A stretch of 64,000 nucleotides of DNA from Neorhizobium sp. NCHU2750 (GCF_003597675.1 NZ_CP030827.1:1488001-1552000); one strand, 5' to 3'; positions 24,358 to 34,016 are shown, counted from the stretch's first letter. Notes: generated by a model not told the origin, from the sequence alone. Numbers and translations are program-made.

Positions 24358-25701
24358 GTGTTCAGGCATATTCTTCGCGGGCTTGCCGCCATCATGCTGC
24401 TGATCGTCGCCGGCGGCGCGGGCTGGCTTTATCTGTCGCCTCCCGAACTGCTGAGGGTCGGCAGCGGTTATGCGGCAAAGATCGTCTGCTCCAATGTCTT
24501 CCTTGCAGGGCGTGATGCGGAGAAGGTTCTGGCGGAGGACGTTCAGGCGCCCGGCAATCCGCTGCTGCGGCTGATGCGGGTCGCCGTCGATCCCAACGGC
24601 AGGCGCGTCGATGCAGCGCTTCTGGGGTGGATTGCGCCGAGCCTGGCCATCTATCGCGATGGCGCAGGCTGCACGGTCGTGCCCGATGGCGCAATGCCGG
24701 CTGAGCTTTCCGTTCCCGTGCAGGCGGCATCGGAGCCGCTGGATGGGCTATGGCCAACAGGAAACAAAGACCAGGTAGATCCGATGCTTCAAGCCGTTGT
24801 TTCAGACAGGGCTTTAACAGGGCCCGGCATGCGTGGCGTGGTCGTTGTCAAGGATGGGCGGCTTGCCGCCGAGACCTATGGTGATGGGTTCTCTGCCTCC
24901 ATGCCGCTTCTCGGCTGGTCGATGACCAAGACCGTCACGGCTGCCATCATCGGCCGCCTTGTGGCCGAGGGAAAAATCTCGCTTGAGGAGAAGAACCTTT
25001 TTCCGGCATGGAAGGACGACGCGCGTGCCGGCATTCGGCTGGCCGATCTTCTGTCGATGGAAAGCGGTCTCGCCTTCAACGAGAACTATGGCAGCGTGGC
25101 CGACGTGACGCGGATGCTGTTCCTCGAGCCCGACATGGCACGCTTCGTCGAAAGCCTGCCTCTGGAGGCGGGTATCGGCAGCCGCTTCACCTATTCCTCC
25201 GGCACGCCGGTGCTTCTGTCGAAGATCTGGATGGCCCATGCGGGCAGCGCCGAAGAGGCGCTCGCCTATCCGCAAAAGGCGCTCTTTGCCCCTCTCGGCA
25301 TGCGCTCGGCGGTGATCGAAACGGACGCTGCGGGCACCTTTGTCGGCAGTTCCTACATGTATGCGACGGCCCGCGACTGGGCGCGTTTAGGGCTGTTCCT
25401 GGCGCAGGACGGCGTCTGGCAAGGCAACAGGCTTCTGCCGCAAGGTTTTGTCGGCGAGATGCAGGAGAAGAACGCCAGCTCGGGCGGCCGCTATTCCAGG
25501 ATGCAGACATGGCTGCCGAAACCCGGCTCGGGCCTGCCCGGCGACACGTTCATCCTGAGCGGCCACGACGGCCAGAACGTCTTCGTCATTCCCTCGATGA
25601 AACTGGTCATCGTTAGGCTCGGCCTGACGCCGCGCGGCGCAGGCTATGACGCGACCACGCTCGCATCGGCGATCGTGCGGAAGGTGAGGGGGGAAGAGTA
25701 G
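24358..25701 (+). CDS. serine hydrolase of the class C beta-lactamase fold
   Basis: 447 aa from the GTG at 24358, chosen for the GGGAGGGG upstream and because it gives a clean N-terminal membrane anchor (ILRGLAAIMLLIVAGGAGWLYL). The catalytic domain starts near residue 155; WSMTKTV holds the SxxK nucleophile, FTYSSGT the Tyr motif, and LSGHDGQNVFV the third motif position. Such proteins include esterases and D-Ala peptidases; whether it hydrolyses beta-lactams cannot be told. It is divergent from btaAB. Confidence 0.87.
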   Translation: MFRHILRGLAAIMLLIVAGGAGWLYLSPPELLRVGSGYAAKIVCSNVFLAGRDAEKVLAEDVQAPGNPLLRLMRVAVDPNGRRVDAALLGWIAPSLAIYRDGAGCTVVPDGAMPAELSVPVQAASEPLDGLWPTGNKDQVDPMLQAVVSDRALTGPGMRGVVVVKDGRLAAETYGDGFSASMPLLGWSMTKTVTAAIIGRLVAEGKISLEEKNLFPAWKDDARAGIRLADLLSMESGLAFNENYGSVADVTRMLFLEPDMARFVESLPLEAGIGSRFTYSSGTPVLLSKIWMAHAGSAEEALAYPQKALFAPLGMRSAVIETDAAGTFVGSSYMYATARDWARLGLFLAQDGVWQGNRLLPQGFVGEMQEKNASSGGRYSRMQTWLPKPGSGLPGDTFILSGHDGQNVFVIPSMKLVIVRLGLTPRGAGYDATTLASAIVRKVRGEE

Positions 25702-25714
25702 CGCTTGGGCTATC

Positions 25715-26791
25715 TTACTTCTGCAGGACGCTCAGCATGTCCTTGCGCTTGGCATCGTAATAATAGCCGCGCGCATAAAGCCGGATGGCGTCGTCGTTCT
25801 GGTTGTCGGCCACGAGCCAGGCGCCGCGAAGGTATTTGATGGCGTATTTCAGATTGGTCTCGGGATCGAGCAGGCCCTCCGGCGGCCCCTGATAGCCCAT
25901 GGACTTGGCCGTCGAATACTTGATCTGCATGAGGCCCCAGTAGCCGTTCTTGTGATAGGCACTGGGATCATACTTGCTTTCGCGATGCACGACACGGTGC
26001 ACCAGCGATTCCGGCACGCCGTAGAGCCCGGCATAGCGATGGATCAGTTTTTGCAGATCGGCCGGTGCACCCGCCGCACTGGCCGGCATCGGCTCGCCGG
26101 GCGCCGGCGGAAATTCCATTCGGCTGTCGATTGCAGCCACCGCGGCGAGCGGCTTCGGCTGGCCGGCATAGCCAAGCGCGGTGGATGCACCCTGCGGCCC
26201 CAACGTGGGGCGCGGCATTGGCCGGGGGATCGGAATGACGGATTGCAGCGCCACCATGTCGGGCGTCAGTTCCGGCTCGTCGAGAGCGATCGCCTCGGCA
26301 GCGGCAGGCTGGATCTGTCCCGACTGCACGGCGGGGGCGACAACCGGTGAAACGAGGCGGCTGCCCTTGGCAAGGCTATGGCTTGCCGGCTCGGTCGTTG
26401 CAGCCAGAGTGGTCGATGCGGCAAGAGCCGTCGACGATGCGGCTGGCAGCGGCTGCGTGCCGACCGAGGCAGGGCTGATCTGCTGCATGGCGACGAAGGG
26501 TGCCATGGTCGGCGATGCCATGGCCGCAGACTGGACCGTCGTCGCCTCGGCGACCGTCGGCACCGGAACGGGCAGGCGGCTGGTCTTGACCAGAGTGACC
26601 TCTGTCTGGGATGCGGCGGCGGCATTGGCCGCGGCGATCTGCTGGGCATCGGCGGGCTGCTGGACCGACTGGTCCTTGCCGTCCTTGGACGCAACGGCAT
26701 TATCGTGTTCGACGCTCGAACATGCGGCCAGCGCAGACGACATGGCAATCACCACGGCCGCTTTCCGGCACACAAATCGCATTACCGCCAT
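25715..26791 (-). CDS. lytic transglycosylase lipoprotein (SLT domain)
   Basis: 358 aa from the ATG at 26791; an ATG three codons later and a GTG at 26845 are alternatives. The lipobox is LAAC after a short signal. A long Ala/Gln/Pro-rich linker (about 35-240) resembles a periplasm-spanning tether. The SLT domain is C-terminal: catalytic Glu in VVHRESKYDPSAY, then GYWGLMQIKYSTAKSMGY and NLKYAIKYL. It cleaves glycan strands. The linker is unusually long and low in complexity. Confidence 0.88.
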   Translation of the reverse strand: MAVMRFVCRKAAVVIAMSSALAACSSVEHDNAVASKDGKDQSVQQPADAQQIAAANAAAASQTEVTLVKTSRLPVPVPTVAEATTVQSAAMASPTMAPFVAMQQISPASVGTQPLPAASSTALAASTTLAATTEPASHSLAKGSRLVSPVVAPAVQSGQIQPAAAEAIALDEPELTPDMVALQSVIPIPRPMPRPTLGPQGASTALGYAGQPKPLAAVAAIDSRMEFPPAPGEPMPASAAGAPADLQKLIHRYAGLYGVPESLVHRVVHRESKYDPSAYHKNGYWGLMQIKYSTAKSMGYQGPPEGLLDPETNLKYAIKYLRGAWLVADNQNDDAIRLYARGYYYDAKRKDMLSVLQK

Positions 26792-26915
26792 TGGGTCGCT
26801 TTCACTAAAATCGTTGCCCAGAACGTTAACAAAAAGCGCTCGCACGCCCCCTCAATCCGACATCAATTAACCTATTCGTAAGGGGTCGGCAAGCCACCCG
26901 CGGGCAAGCCCACAT

Positions 26916-27551
26916 CTATGCGGCAATCCGTCGGTATCCGGCGGTGACGGCGCGGCGGGCGATGAACAGCGTTCCGGGCTTGTAAAGCGCGTGGCGGGGG
27001 GAGGCGACGCGGCGGCGCCTGCGGCTGAACCGGCGCGGAAAGAAGGAATAGGCGAGCACGCCGATGCCGGTGCCGATCGCGAAGGCGGCGATGATTTCGC
27101 CAAACTGCTTTCCGGCGGAAAGGTTCGGGTCGACGACCTGGATGGCGAGCGCCGCCGTCAGCGCGAAATAGCGGATCTTCCGGAATGCGGTGAGGATGAA
27201 ATATCCGAGCACCCGCATCGGGCGCGTTTCGGGCAGGTTGTCGTTGGCGGCAAGCCCGATCCGGATCTCAGGCGCCTGATAGGCGTAGAGCATGTAGATC
27301 ATCAGATAAGCGAGGCCAGCCCAGGAGAACGAGTCGATCGCACTCTGCCAGTAGAAGCCGAGCGCGAAGACGGCGGCCGTGGCGGGAATGGCGCAAAGCA
27401 CCATGGCGATGATCGAGGCCGGCACCGTGACGAACGCGCTCGACCGTCCCCACGACGCCGAAAATGCGGCCGTGAGGGCTGCAAGCGGATGCGGCATGAG
27501 GAGGAACGCTGTCGCGATCGCGGCAAAAGCGAGCCAGGCCTCTAAGGTCAT
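26916..27551 (-). CDS. LysE-like membrane protein
   Basis: 211 aa from the ATG at 27551, six nt after GGGAGG. Five or six hydrophobic segments in a LysE/RhtB-like layout, but the family's PGP motif reads MPHPLAAL, and the protein ends in a very basic tail (RRFSRRRRRVASPRH, then RRAVTAGYRR). It may be a diverged amino-acid exporter or a member of an unnamed relative. The true LysE at 56698 keeps the PGP motif and is clearly different. Confidence 0.6.
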   Translation of the reverse strand: MTLEAWLAFAAIATAFLLMPHPLAALTAAFSASWGRSSAFVTVPASIIAMVLCAIPATAAVFALGFYWQSAIDSFSWAGLAYLMIYMLYAYQAPEIRIGLAANDNLPETRPMRVLGYFILTAFRKIRYFALTAALAIQVVDPNLSAGKQFGEIIAAFAIGTGIGVLAYSFFPRRFSRRRRRVASPRHALYKPGTLFIARRAVTAGYRRIAA

Positions 27552-27594
27552 CATCACCCTCCCGGACGCGCACGGCGCCCGTCATCCTTTATCA

Positions 27595-28806
27595 TCAGGC
27601 GGCCGCGTAGGGCTGGCCGATGAAATCCATTACATCCTTGAACCATCTTGCCGTCATATCGAAAGGTTTACCACCCTTGATACGAGGAAATTCTATTGTC
27701 CTCAGCTTACCGTTCTGGCCCTCGTCATGGCCGGTCACGCCCGATACCTTGTTGAGCGCGCTTTCCACCGCGAGGTCCACCATGCCCTGGATCAGTCTCA
27801 GGTCGTCGCCATTGGCGGGCGCCGACCGGGCGAAATAGCCGGACTTCTGCACCATCGAGCGCTCCGCATCGAGATAGCCGGCAAACTGCTTCTGGAACCA
27901 GCCGCCGACATTGATCGTGTCGAGCTTCACATGGCCGAAGGCGTCGCGCTTGACACTCTCTCCCGCGGCCTCCCGTTCGGCGACGATCGCATCGAGGCAG
28001 GCACCTTCGGATACAAAGATGGTCGCAAATCCGCGTTTGTCCATGACCTGCCTCAAACGGGCGGCTTCCTTCTCGGCATTGAAGGCCATTTCCGGCAGAT
28101 AGAGCCCGTCAATGCCTTTGAGTTCGGCGCTCATCAGCAGCCCGTCGACATAGTCGTTTTCCCGGCTCTTCTGGATATAGGCGCGGGCCGTTGCGGCCGT
28201 CAGCCAGCCGCAATGGCGGCCCATCACTTCATGGATGACGAGCGTGCGTGGCGCAGCCGTCTGCTCGTTCGACACATTGTCGAAGAAGGTCGCGCCGACT
28301 TCCGCCGCCGTCCACGCGCCGAGCGACTGACGGATCGGAACCACGTCGTTGTCGACCGTCTTCGGCAGGCCGACGACCGTCAGGTCATAGCCGTTGGCGC
28401 CGAGATAGGCGGCAAGGTCGGCCGCCGTCGTATTGGTGTCGTCGCCGCCGATCGTGTGCAGGATGGTCACGCCATCGGCTGCCAGCCGTTCTGCGGCAAC
28501 CGCGAGCGGGTTCTGCCCCTCCTTGACGAGGCCCCGCTTCACGCAGTCTGCGGCATTGGTCAGCTTGACGCGGCTGTTGCCGATCGGCGAGCCGCCATAG
28601 CGATGCAGAAGATGCGCCTTCTCACGCATGTCGGCGGTGATCTCTATTCTGTCGCTCAATAGAACGCCCTGGTAGCCGGAGCGGTAGGCGATCAGTTCGA
28701 TGTCCGGAGCGACATCGCTGTAGCGTCCGATCAGTCCTCCGACGGCCGACGACAGGCATGGTGCAAGTCCGCCGGCGGTCAGCATCGCGACTTTCTGCTT
28801 GGGCAT
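27595..28806 (-). CDS. pfp: pyrophosphate-fructose 6-phosphate 1-phosphotransferase
   Basis: 403 aa from the ATG at 28806, preceded by GGAGG. MLTAGGLAPCLSSAVGG is the phosphate loop; IGGDDTNTTA has the Asp that makes the enzyme use PPi instead of ATP, and GLPKTVDNDV carries the matching Lys and catalytic Asp. It reversibly converts fructose 6-phosphate and PPi to fructose 1,6-bisphosphate. Rhizobia often lack ATP-dependent phosphofructokinase, so this enzyme can serve gluconeogenesis or glycolysis. Confidence 0.95.
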   Translation of the reverse strand: MPKQKVAMLTAGGLAPCLSSAVGGLIGRYSDVAPDIELIAYRSGYQGVLLSDRIEITADMREKAHLLHRYGGSPIGNSRVKLTNAADCVKRGLVKEGQNPLAVAAERLAADGVTILHTIGGDDTNTTAADLAAYLGANGYDLTVVGLPKTVDNDVVPIRQSLGAWTAAEVGATFFDNVSNEQTAAPRTLVIHEVMGRHCGWLTAATARAYIQKSRENDYVDGLLMSAELKGIDGLYLPEMAFNAEKEAARLRQVMDKRGFATIFVSEGACLDAIVAEREAAGESVKRDAFGHVKLDTINVGGWFQKQFAGYLDAERSMVQKSGYFARSAPANGDDLRLIQGMVDLAVESALNKVSGVTGHDEGQNGKLRTIEFPRIKGGKPFDMTARWFKDVMDFIGQPYAAA

Positions 28807-29169
28807 ATATCCTCCGTCGCGCCCTTGGCGCCTCCTCGACAAATCGTGCAAATGGATGCGCCAGCGGTGAGGGCATGTAAAGTCACTTTCCGTCGAGTTT
28901 TTACCCCTTGCCGAGCCGGCGAATGCGCCTAATCCATTGTATTCATGTTCCATATCAAATGCTTGAATGAACCTGCGGGGAGCGCTCGGAAGTCCGCCAA
29001 CGGGACATTTTGCGGCGTCTTGATGACGGGCGCCGCTGCCGGCCGGCCCGCCGGTTTCCATGGAGGGCGGCCGGCGAGGGGGATTGTTCGGATAAGATGA
29101 ACAGAGTTTAATCCGTCGACGACCATTGCCTGCGTTGCATTTTTTGGCGTTTTCTGGTCATCTAGCCGC
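28807..29169. other. divergent promoter region of pfp and djlA-like gene
   Basis: 363 nt. It includes a GC-rich imperfect hairpin at about 29035-29080 (CCGGCCGGCC with GGCGGCCGG). No gene is supported; minus-strand frames extending pfp upstream lack good starts. Confidence 0.4.
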
Positions 29170-29913
29170 ATGATATTCGATTTTTCCTGTCTGCAGATTT
29201 CCTCGCTCTGGGAGCGGCTGGTCAGCGCCATCGGCGATGCTGCCGGCAATGCGCTGGGGCGAGTCGTAGAGGCGATTCGCACGCTCTTCGAAGGCGATCC
29301 GGAAACCCGCCGCAAGGTATCCTTCTCGGTCGCCATCATCGCGCTGTCCGCCAAGATGGCGAAAGCCGACGGGATCGTCACCGAGGCCGAGGTTAAGGCT
29401 TTTCAGCAGATCTTCGATTTTCCCGATGAGGAAGCCCGCAACGTTGCCCGGCTCTACAATCTCGCCCGCCAGGACGTCGCCGGCTACGAAGCCTATGCGA
29501 TGAAGCTTGCGGGCCTGTGCAGCTCCGGTGCCGCCGAGAATTGCCCGATGCTCGAAAGCGTCATCGACGGTCTCTTCCATATCGCCAAGGCCGATGGCCT
29601 GATCCACGAGAAGGAACTGCTGTTCCTCGGCCGCATCTCCGAGATCTTCAGGATCAACGAGGAGCATTTCCGCCGCATCATGGCGCGCCACGTGCATCTC
29701 GATGGCCGCGATCCCTATCTCGTTCTCGGTGTTTCCCGCGACGATGATTTTGCCGAGATCCGCAAGCAGTATCGCTCGCTCGTTTCCGAACACCATCCCG
29801 ACCGCCTGATCGCCCGTGGCGTTCCCCCATCGCTGCATGCGGCGGCTCACGAGCGGATGGCTGCGCTCAACGCCGCCTATGAGGCGATCGAGAAAGAGCG
29901 CCGCGCAGCATGA
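29170..29913 (+). CDS. TerB/DnaJ domain co-chaperone (DjlA-like)
   Basis: 247 aa. Residues about 45-170 form a TerB-type helical domain (ALSAKMAKADGIVTEAEVKAF, then a second acidic pair ADGLIHEKELLFL), and the C-terminal J domain (about 180-245) has DPYLVLGVSRDDDFAEIRK and the HPD motif in SEHHPDRL. It should stimulate DnaK. There is no membrane anchor as in enterobacterial DjlA. It overlaps ampD by 4 nt (ATGA), so the two are cotranslated, an unexplained but common rhizobial pairing. Confidence 0.88.
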   Translation: MIFDFSCLQISSLWERLVSAIGDAAGNALGRVVEAIRTLFEGDPETRRKVSFSVAIIALSAKMAKADGIVTEAEVKAFQQIFDFPDEEARNVARLYNLARQDVAGYEAYAMKLAGLCSSGAAENCPMLESVIDGLFHIAKADGLIHEKELLFLGRISEIFRINEEHFRRIMARHVHLDGRDPYLVLGVSRDDDFAEIRKQYRSLVSEHHPDRLIARGVPPSLHAAAHERMAALNAAYEAIEKERRAA

Positions 29914-30686
29914 CGAATTTTACTGCGGACTACGCGCCCGCTCTGGTCCACCCCTCTCCAAACCATGGCAAGCGGGCAGGCGGGCGAAAGCCGGATGCGA
30001 TCATCCTCCACTACACGGGCATGCCGGGCGCCGATCAGGCACTGAACTGGCTGACCACCGAGGAGAGCCAGGTCTCCAGCCACTATTTCGTCTATGAAGA
30101 CGGGCGTGTGCTACAACTCGTGCCGGAAGCGCGGCGCGCCTGGCATGCGGGAAAGAGCGCCTGGGCGGGCGAGGTGGACATCAATTCCTGTTCCATCGGC
30201 ATCGAGATCGCCAATCTCGGCCATCCGGGCGGGCTGCCGCCCTTTCCGCAGGCGCAGATCGACGCGGTCGTTAAATTGTGTCGCGATTGTGGCGAGCGCT
30301 GGTCGATTCGGCCCGAAAGAGTGCTGGCGCACTCGGATGTCGCTCCCATTCGCAAGGTCGATCCGGGTGAAAATTTCCCCTGGCAATTGTTGTCCGAAAA
30401 GGGCGTCGGACACTGGGTGGAGCCTGCTCCCGTCGCGGGCGGGCGCTTCTTCCAGCTGGGCGAAAGCGGCCAGCCGATCGAGGCATTGCAGTCGATGCTC
30501 TCCTTCTATGGTTACGATCTTGAGATCACAGGCAATTTCTGTGATCGCACCAAGGGTGTCGTGGAGGCTTTCCAGCGCCATTTTCGCCCCGCGCGCGTTG
30601 ACGGGATCGCCGATTTTTCAACCATCGATACATTGCATCGCCTGCTGACCTCGCTGCCGCAATACAGCAGCCAGCACGCCTCTTAG
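29910..30686 (+). CDS. ampD: N-acetylmuramoyl-L-alanine amidase (AmpD type)
   Basis: 258 aa, no signal peptide. Amidase_2 domain: ILHYTGMPGADQAL with the first zinc His, RAWHAGKSAW with the second, and LAHSDVAPIRKVDPGENFPW with the third plus catalytic residues. A C-terminal peptidoglycan-binding domain (about 190-250) follows. It cleaves the MurNAc-L-Ala bond in imported anhydromuropeptides, linking wall recycling to beta-lactamase control in other bacteria. Its cytoplasmic location is inferred from the missing signal. Confidence 0.92.
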   Translation: MTNFTADYAPALVHPSPNHGKRAGGRKPDAIILHYTGMPGADQALNWLTTEESQVSSHYFVYEDGRVLQLVPEARRAWHAGKSAWAGEVDINSCSIGIEIANLGHPGGLPPFPQAQIDAVVKLCRDCGERWSIRPERVLAHSDVAPIRKVDPGENFPWQLLSEKGVGHWVEPAPVAGGRFFQLGESGQPIEALQSMLSFYGYDLEITGNFCDRTKGVVEAFQRHFRPARVDGIADFSTIDTLHRLLTSLPQYSSQHAS

Positions 30687-30926
30687 GCAATCTCAAATTG
30701 CGATGAAATATTAGTCATTGCTGCAATGCCGCATATTTTCCGTAATGCGCGGTTTTAACTGATGGCTCGCGCAGTCACCTTGTAGGCGGGGATTGCAAAG
30801 AAAAACGAACAGGTTTCGTCAACCGGCGCGCCGTCTTTCCGGCGGGCGCCCCAGTGATGCTGTGCCATCCGCGAACCTGGCAGGCCCCCGAGTTTGACGG
30901 GCCTTATCCGGAGACAGAACCAATCC

Positions 30927-31580
30927 ATGAGAATACTGGCTGTTGCAGCCGCCGCGAGCATTGCCATGTTCGCAGCGGGGACCGATCTCGTGCGCGCCGA
31001 AGACGGCAATGAGACGAAGACTGACGTGAAGGGCAAGGCGGTTACCCAGCCGATCACGCCCTGGGAAAGCCGCGAGACACATGCCGCAGCCGCAACACCG
31101 GAAGACCGGCGCGCCATCAGGAAGGCCCATTACGAAGGGCTGATCCGCCAATATGCCAATCTGTACGATGTGCCCGAAGAGCTGGCACTTGCCGTCGTCC
31201 AGATCGAGAGCAATTTCCGCCCGACCGTCAAGGGTAGTGCCGGCGAGATCGGCCTGATGCAGATAAAGCCCGCGACCGCCAGGCTGATGGGCTACAAGGG
31301 CGAGGCGTCCGGACTGTATGATCCGGAGACCAATATCCGCTACGGCATGAAATATCTCGCCGGTGCGCATGATCTGGGCGACGGCAAGCTGTGTCGCACC
31401 ATCCTCAAATACAATGCCGGCCATGGTGCAAGGCGGATGAACCCGGTGTCGCAGCGTTACTGCAACCGTGTCGAGACGGTGATCGCCGCCAATGATCGTC
31501 CTCGCATCACCGTGCCGAACGGTGAGGTCATCGCCACTGTCGCACTCGATTACGGCCGGACGTTCCCGCTGATATTCTGA
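30927..31580 (+). CDS. lytic transglycosylase (SLT domain)
   Basis: 217 aa from the ATG at 30927, with GGAGA upstream; earlier starts in frame are weaker. The signal peptide is ILAVAAAASIAMFAAG, then the SLT domain: YANLYDVPEELALAVVQIES with the catalytic Glu, AGEIGLMQIKPATARLMGY, and ILKYNAGHG. It is a small soluble periplasmic form without accessory domains. It lies immediately upstream of the RNase P RNA gene. Confidence 0.9.
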   Translation: MRILAVAAAASIAMFAAGTDLVRAEDGNETKTDVKGKAVTQPITPWESRETHAAAATPEDRRAIRKAHYEGLIRQYANLYDVPEELALAVVQIESNFRPTVKGSAGEIGLMQIKPATARLMGYKGEASGLYDPETNIRYGMKYLAGAHDLGDGKLCRTILKYNAGHGARRMNPVSQRYCNRVETVIAANDRPRITVPNGEVIATVALDYGRTFPLIF

Positions 31581-31673
31581 CATTTGCGGCCCGCGCCTTT
31601 TGCCGGGCCGTCGACAGTCGATTCTTTTGGCCGGCCTGTGGCCTTTGCGTTTCAAACCGTCTATGGAGCGCGT

Positions 31674-32073
31674 GCCAGTTGGCCGGGCAGCCGCGCTTTA
31701 CCAATGTCGAAAGACGGTAGGGTGAGGAAAGTCCGGGCTCCACGGAAACACGGTGCCGGATAACGTCCGGCGAGGGCGACCTCAGGGAAAGTGCCACAGA
31801 AAGCAAACCGCCTCGCTGTTGCGGGGTAAGGGTGAAAGGGTGGGGTAAGAGCCCACCGCACCCCTGGTGACAGGGGTGGCAAGGTAAACCCCACCGGGAG
31901 CAAGACCGAATAGGGGTGACGCGGGGCGCCAAAAGCGCCTACAGCCTGTTTCTGGGCCAGTCATCCGGGTGGGTTGCGTGAGGCGATGTGCAAGCATCGT
32001 CCCAGATGAATGGCTGCCACGTTCCGGTGTTCGCACCGGGGCCATACAGAACCCGGCTTACAGGCCAACTGGC
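31674..32073 (+). ncRNA. rnpB: RNase P RNA, type A
   Basis: About 400 nt. The ends pair as P1: GCCAGTTGGCC (31674-31684) with GGCCAACTGGC (32063-32073). Conserved blocks are in order: GAGGAAAGTCCGGGCTCC, ACAGAAAGCAAACCGCC, GGTAAGGGTGAAAGG with GAGCCCACCGC, and AGACCGAATAGGGG, then the 3' ATACAGAACCCGGCTTAC. It is the catalytic RNA that matures tRNA 5' ends. Confidence 0.97.
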
Positions 32074-32523
32074 GAATCTGTTCTGGTTGTATCGGCGCCC
32101 GCACGCGACAGTGCGGTTGAGGGCGGCCGTTCGCCAGGGGTTATCCTTCCATTGTTGCACACTCTGGTGAAATACCCCGGTTTTCAACGGGTTGAGACCT
32201 GTTCGAAATGGCTGGAGAAGCGCGTTTCTGCAGTTTCCGGAATGGTCTTGGTAACGGTTTGTTAAACTTAACGCCTCATAAATAAATGCTGACGGGGATG
32301 GGTCCGCAAGGCTCTTTCCGACGATGTCTCTGTGGTTCGATGTTGTTCCATTTTCACGCTGCGCAGGGCGAACTTTCGCCTCAAGGTCGGATGCTTCGGT
32401 CGCGCTGCGCATTGTCCGCCTTCGGTCGGTCCGGTGTCTTCCGGTTGGCTTGCGGGGTGGAGGGCGTCGCAGTCGATGGAATGGAGTGACGGGTATTTGC
32501 TCCGCTTGCAGCAGGGATGCGCT
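32074..32523. other. 450-nt region upstream of the dcw operon
   Basis: Between rnpB and rsmH. An AT-rich patch near 32253-32287 (GTTTGTTAAACTTAAC, then CATAAATAAATG) likely carries the operon promoter. Frames here do not resemble MraZ, the regulator usually found directly upstream of rsmH. Nothing else is recognised. Confidence 0.5.
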
Positions 32524-33549
32524 ATGGTGATGAAATCGGATGGTTCTGAGGTTGAGGCCGAAGCCGGATCGGTTCGTCATGTCCCCGTGCTTCTGCATGA
32601 AGTGATCGATGCGCTTCAGCCGGAAGCTGGGAAAGTCATCCTCGATGGCACATTCGGTGCCGGCGGCTATACGTCTGCAATTCTCTCCCGTGGTGCTTCG
32701 GTCGTGGCACTCGATCGCGATCCGACGGCGATTGCCGCCGGCCAGCCGCTTGTCGATCAGAACAAGGGTCGGCTCTCGCTGATCCATTCCGAGTTTTCCA
32801 ATCTCGCCGATCATGCGCCGGAAGGTGGCCTCGATGGCGTCGTGCTCGATATCGGCGTGTCGTCGATGCAGATCGATGAGGCCGAGCGCGGCTTCTCGTT
32901 CCAGCGCAACGGCCCGCTCGATATGCGCATGTCAGCGGCCGGTGTCTCTGCGGCCGATGTCGTCAATCGCGCCAAGGTGGGCGACCTGACCCGCATCTTC
33001 GGTTTTCTCGGTGAGGAAAAGCATGCAGGCCGTATCGCCCGCGCCATCGAGAAGCGCCGGGCGACGCAGCCGTTCGAGACCACACGTGATCTGGTCAATC
33101 TGATCGAGACGGTCAATCCGCGCCGCGCCAAGGACAAGATCCATCCCTCTACACGGGTCTTTCAGGCGCTGCGCATCTTCGTCAATGACGAACTGGGCCA
33201 GTTGGCCAATGCGCTGTTTGCCGCCGAGCGAGCGCTGAAGCCCGGTGGTCGCCTCGTCGTCGTTACCTTCCACTCGCTTGAAGATCGTATCGTGAAGCAG
33301 TTTTTCTCCGATCGCTCCGGCAAGGCCTCCGGCTCGCGGCATATGCCGCTCGTCGAGGTGCGCCCGGCCGTTTTCGATTTTCCGGGCAAGCAGATGATTG
33401 CCGCAAGCGAAGCCGAGGCGGAGGTCAATCCGCGGGCGCGCTCTGCCAAGCTGCGCATGGGGGTTCGCACCACGGCTGTGGCCGGTGTCGCTGACATGTC
33501 GATTTTCGCGCTGCCCGATCTCGCCAGCCTCAAGACGATGGGAGCCTGA
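32524..33549 (+). CDS. rsmH: 16S rRNA (cytosine1402-N4)-methyltransferase
   Basis: 341 aa from the ATG at 32524; a second ATG two codons later is equally possible, and longer frames have no ribosome site. [13 protein letters not shown] and [14 protein letters not shown] mark the SAM site; [16 protein letters not shown] with DMRM and the later [13 protein letters not shown] are hallmarks. It methylates C1402 of 16S rRNA. First gene of the dcw operon; its stop overlaps the ftsL start by 1 nt (TGATG). Confidence 0.96.
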   Translation: MVMKSDGSEVEAEAGSVRHVPVLLHEVIDALQPEAGKVILDGTFGAGGYTSAILSRGASVVALDRDPTAIAAGQPLVDQNKGRLSLIHSEFSNLADHAPEGGLDGVVLDIGVSSMQIDEAERGFSFQRNGPLDMRMSAAGVSAADVVNRAKVGDLTRIFGFLGEEKHAGRIARAIEKRRATQPFETTRDLVNLIETVNPRRAKDKIHPSTRVFQALRIFVNDELGQLANALFAAERALKPGGRLVVVTFHSLEDRIVKQFFSDRSGKASGSRHMPLVEVRPAVFDFPGKQMIAASEAEAEVNPRARSAKLRMGVRTTAVAGVADMSIFALPDLASLKTMGA

Positions 33550-34016
33550 TGATGCTGAGAAGTTTCGATCTTGTTCTGATCGGCGTCATGACCGCAACAG
33601 CCGTCATCACCTACAGCATCAAGCATCGTGCCGACGACAAGCTGACGGAGGTGCGCCATCTCGAATCCGAGATCAAGCTGGAGCGCGACACGATCGACCT
33701 GTTGAAGGCCGACTGGGCGCTCCTGACCCAGCCGAACCGGCTGGAGCCGCTGATCCAGCGCTATGATTCGGAACTCAGTTTGGTGCCGACCGATCCGACC
33801 CATCTCTCCTTGCCGAAGGAACTGCCGATGGCGCGGTCGAACCTGCCGCAGCCGGAAACGACGATCGAGGACATCATCGCCGGCAAGAGCGGCGAGGTGG
33901 CCGCAGCATTGAAGGGTGTCGAGAAAGCCAAGGCGACGCCCGCTCCCAAAGTTCCCGTGCCCCAGCGGCGCGGTATGACGCCTGATACGATCTCCACTGG
34001 TTCGGTGAAACGCTGA
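33549..34016 (+). CDS. ftsL: FtsL-like cell division protein
   Basis: 155 aa. One N-terminal membrane helix (DLVLIGVMTATAVITYSI), a short coiled coil (KLTEVRHLESEIKLERDTIDLLKADW) and a low-complexity tail. That topology and its place between rsmH and ftsI identify it as the FtsL of the divisome, although FtsL sequences are poorly conserved. FtsL works with FtsB and FtsQ to activate FtsW-FtsI. The tail after residue 90 is longer than in enterobacteria. Confidence 0.82.
   Translation: MMLRSFDLVLIGVMTATAVITYSIKHRADDKLTEVRHLESEIKLERDTIDLLKADWALLTQPNRLEPLIQRYDSELSLVPTDPTHLSLPKELPMARSNLPQPETTIEDIIAGKSGEVAAALKGVEKAKATPAPKVPVPQRRGMTPDTISTGSVKR

Noticed and set aside
27545..29061. Longer frame of pfp to 29061
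   Set aside because: The added residues resemble no family, and the ATG at 28806 has GGAGG and matches known PFP starts.
32332..32523. Upstream extension of rsmH as a possible fused mraZ remnant
   Set aside because: The translated stretch is Cys/Trp-rich without MraZ motifs, and no ribosome site is present.
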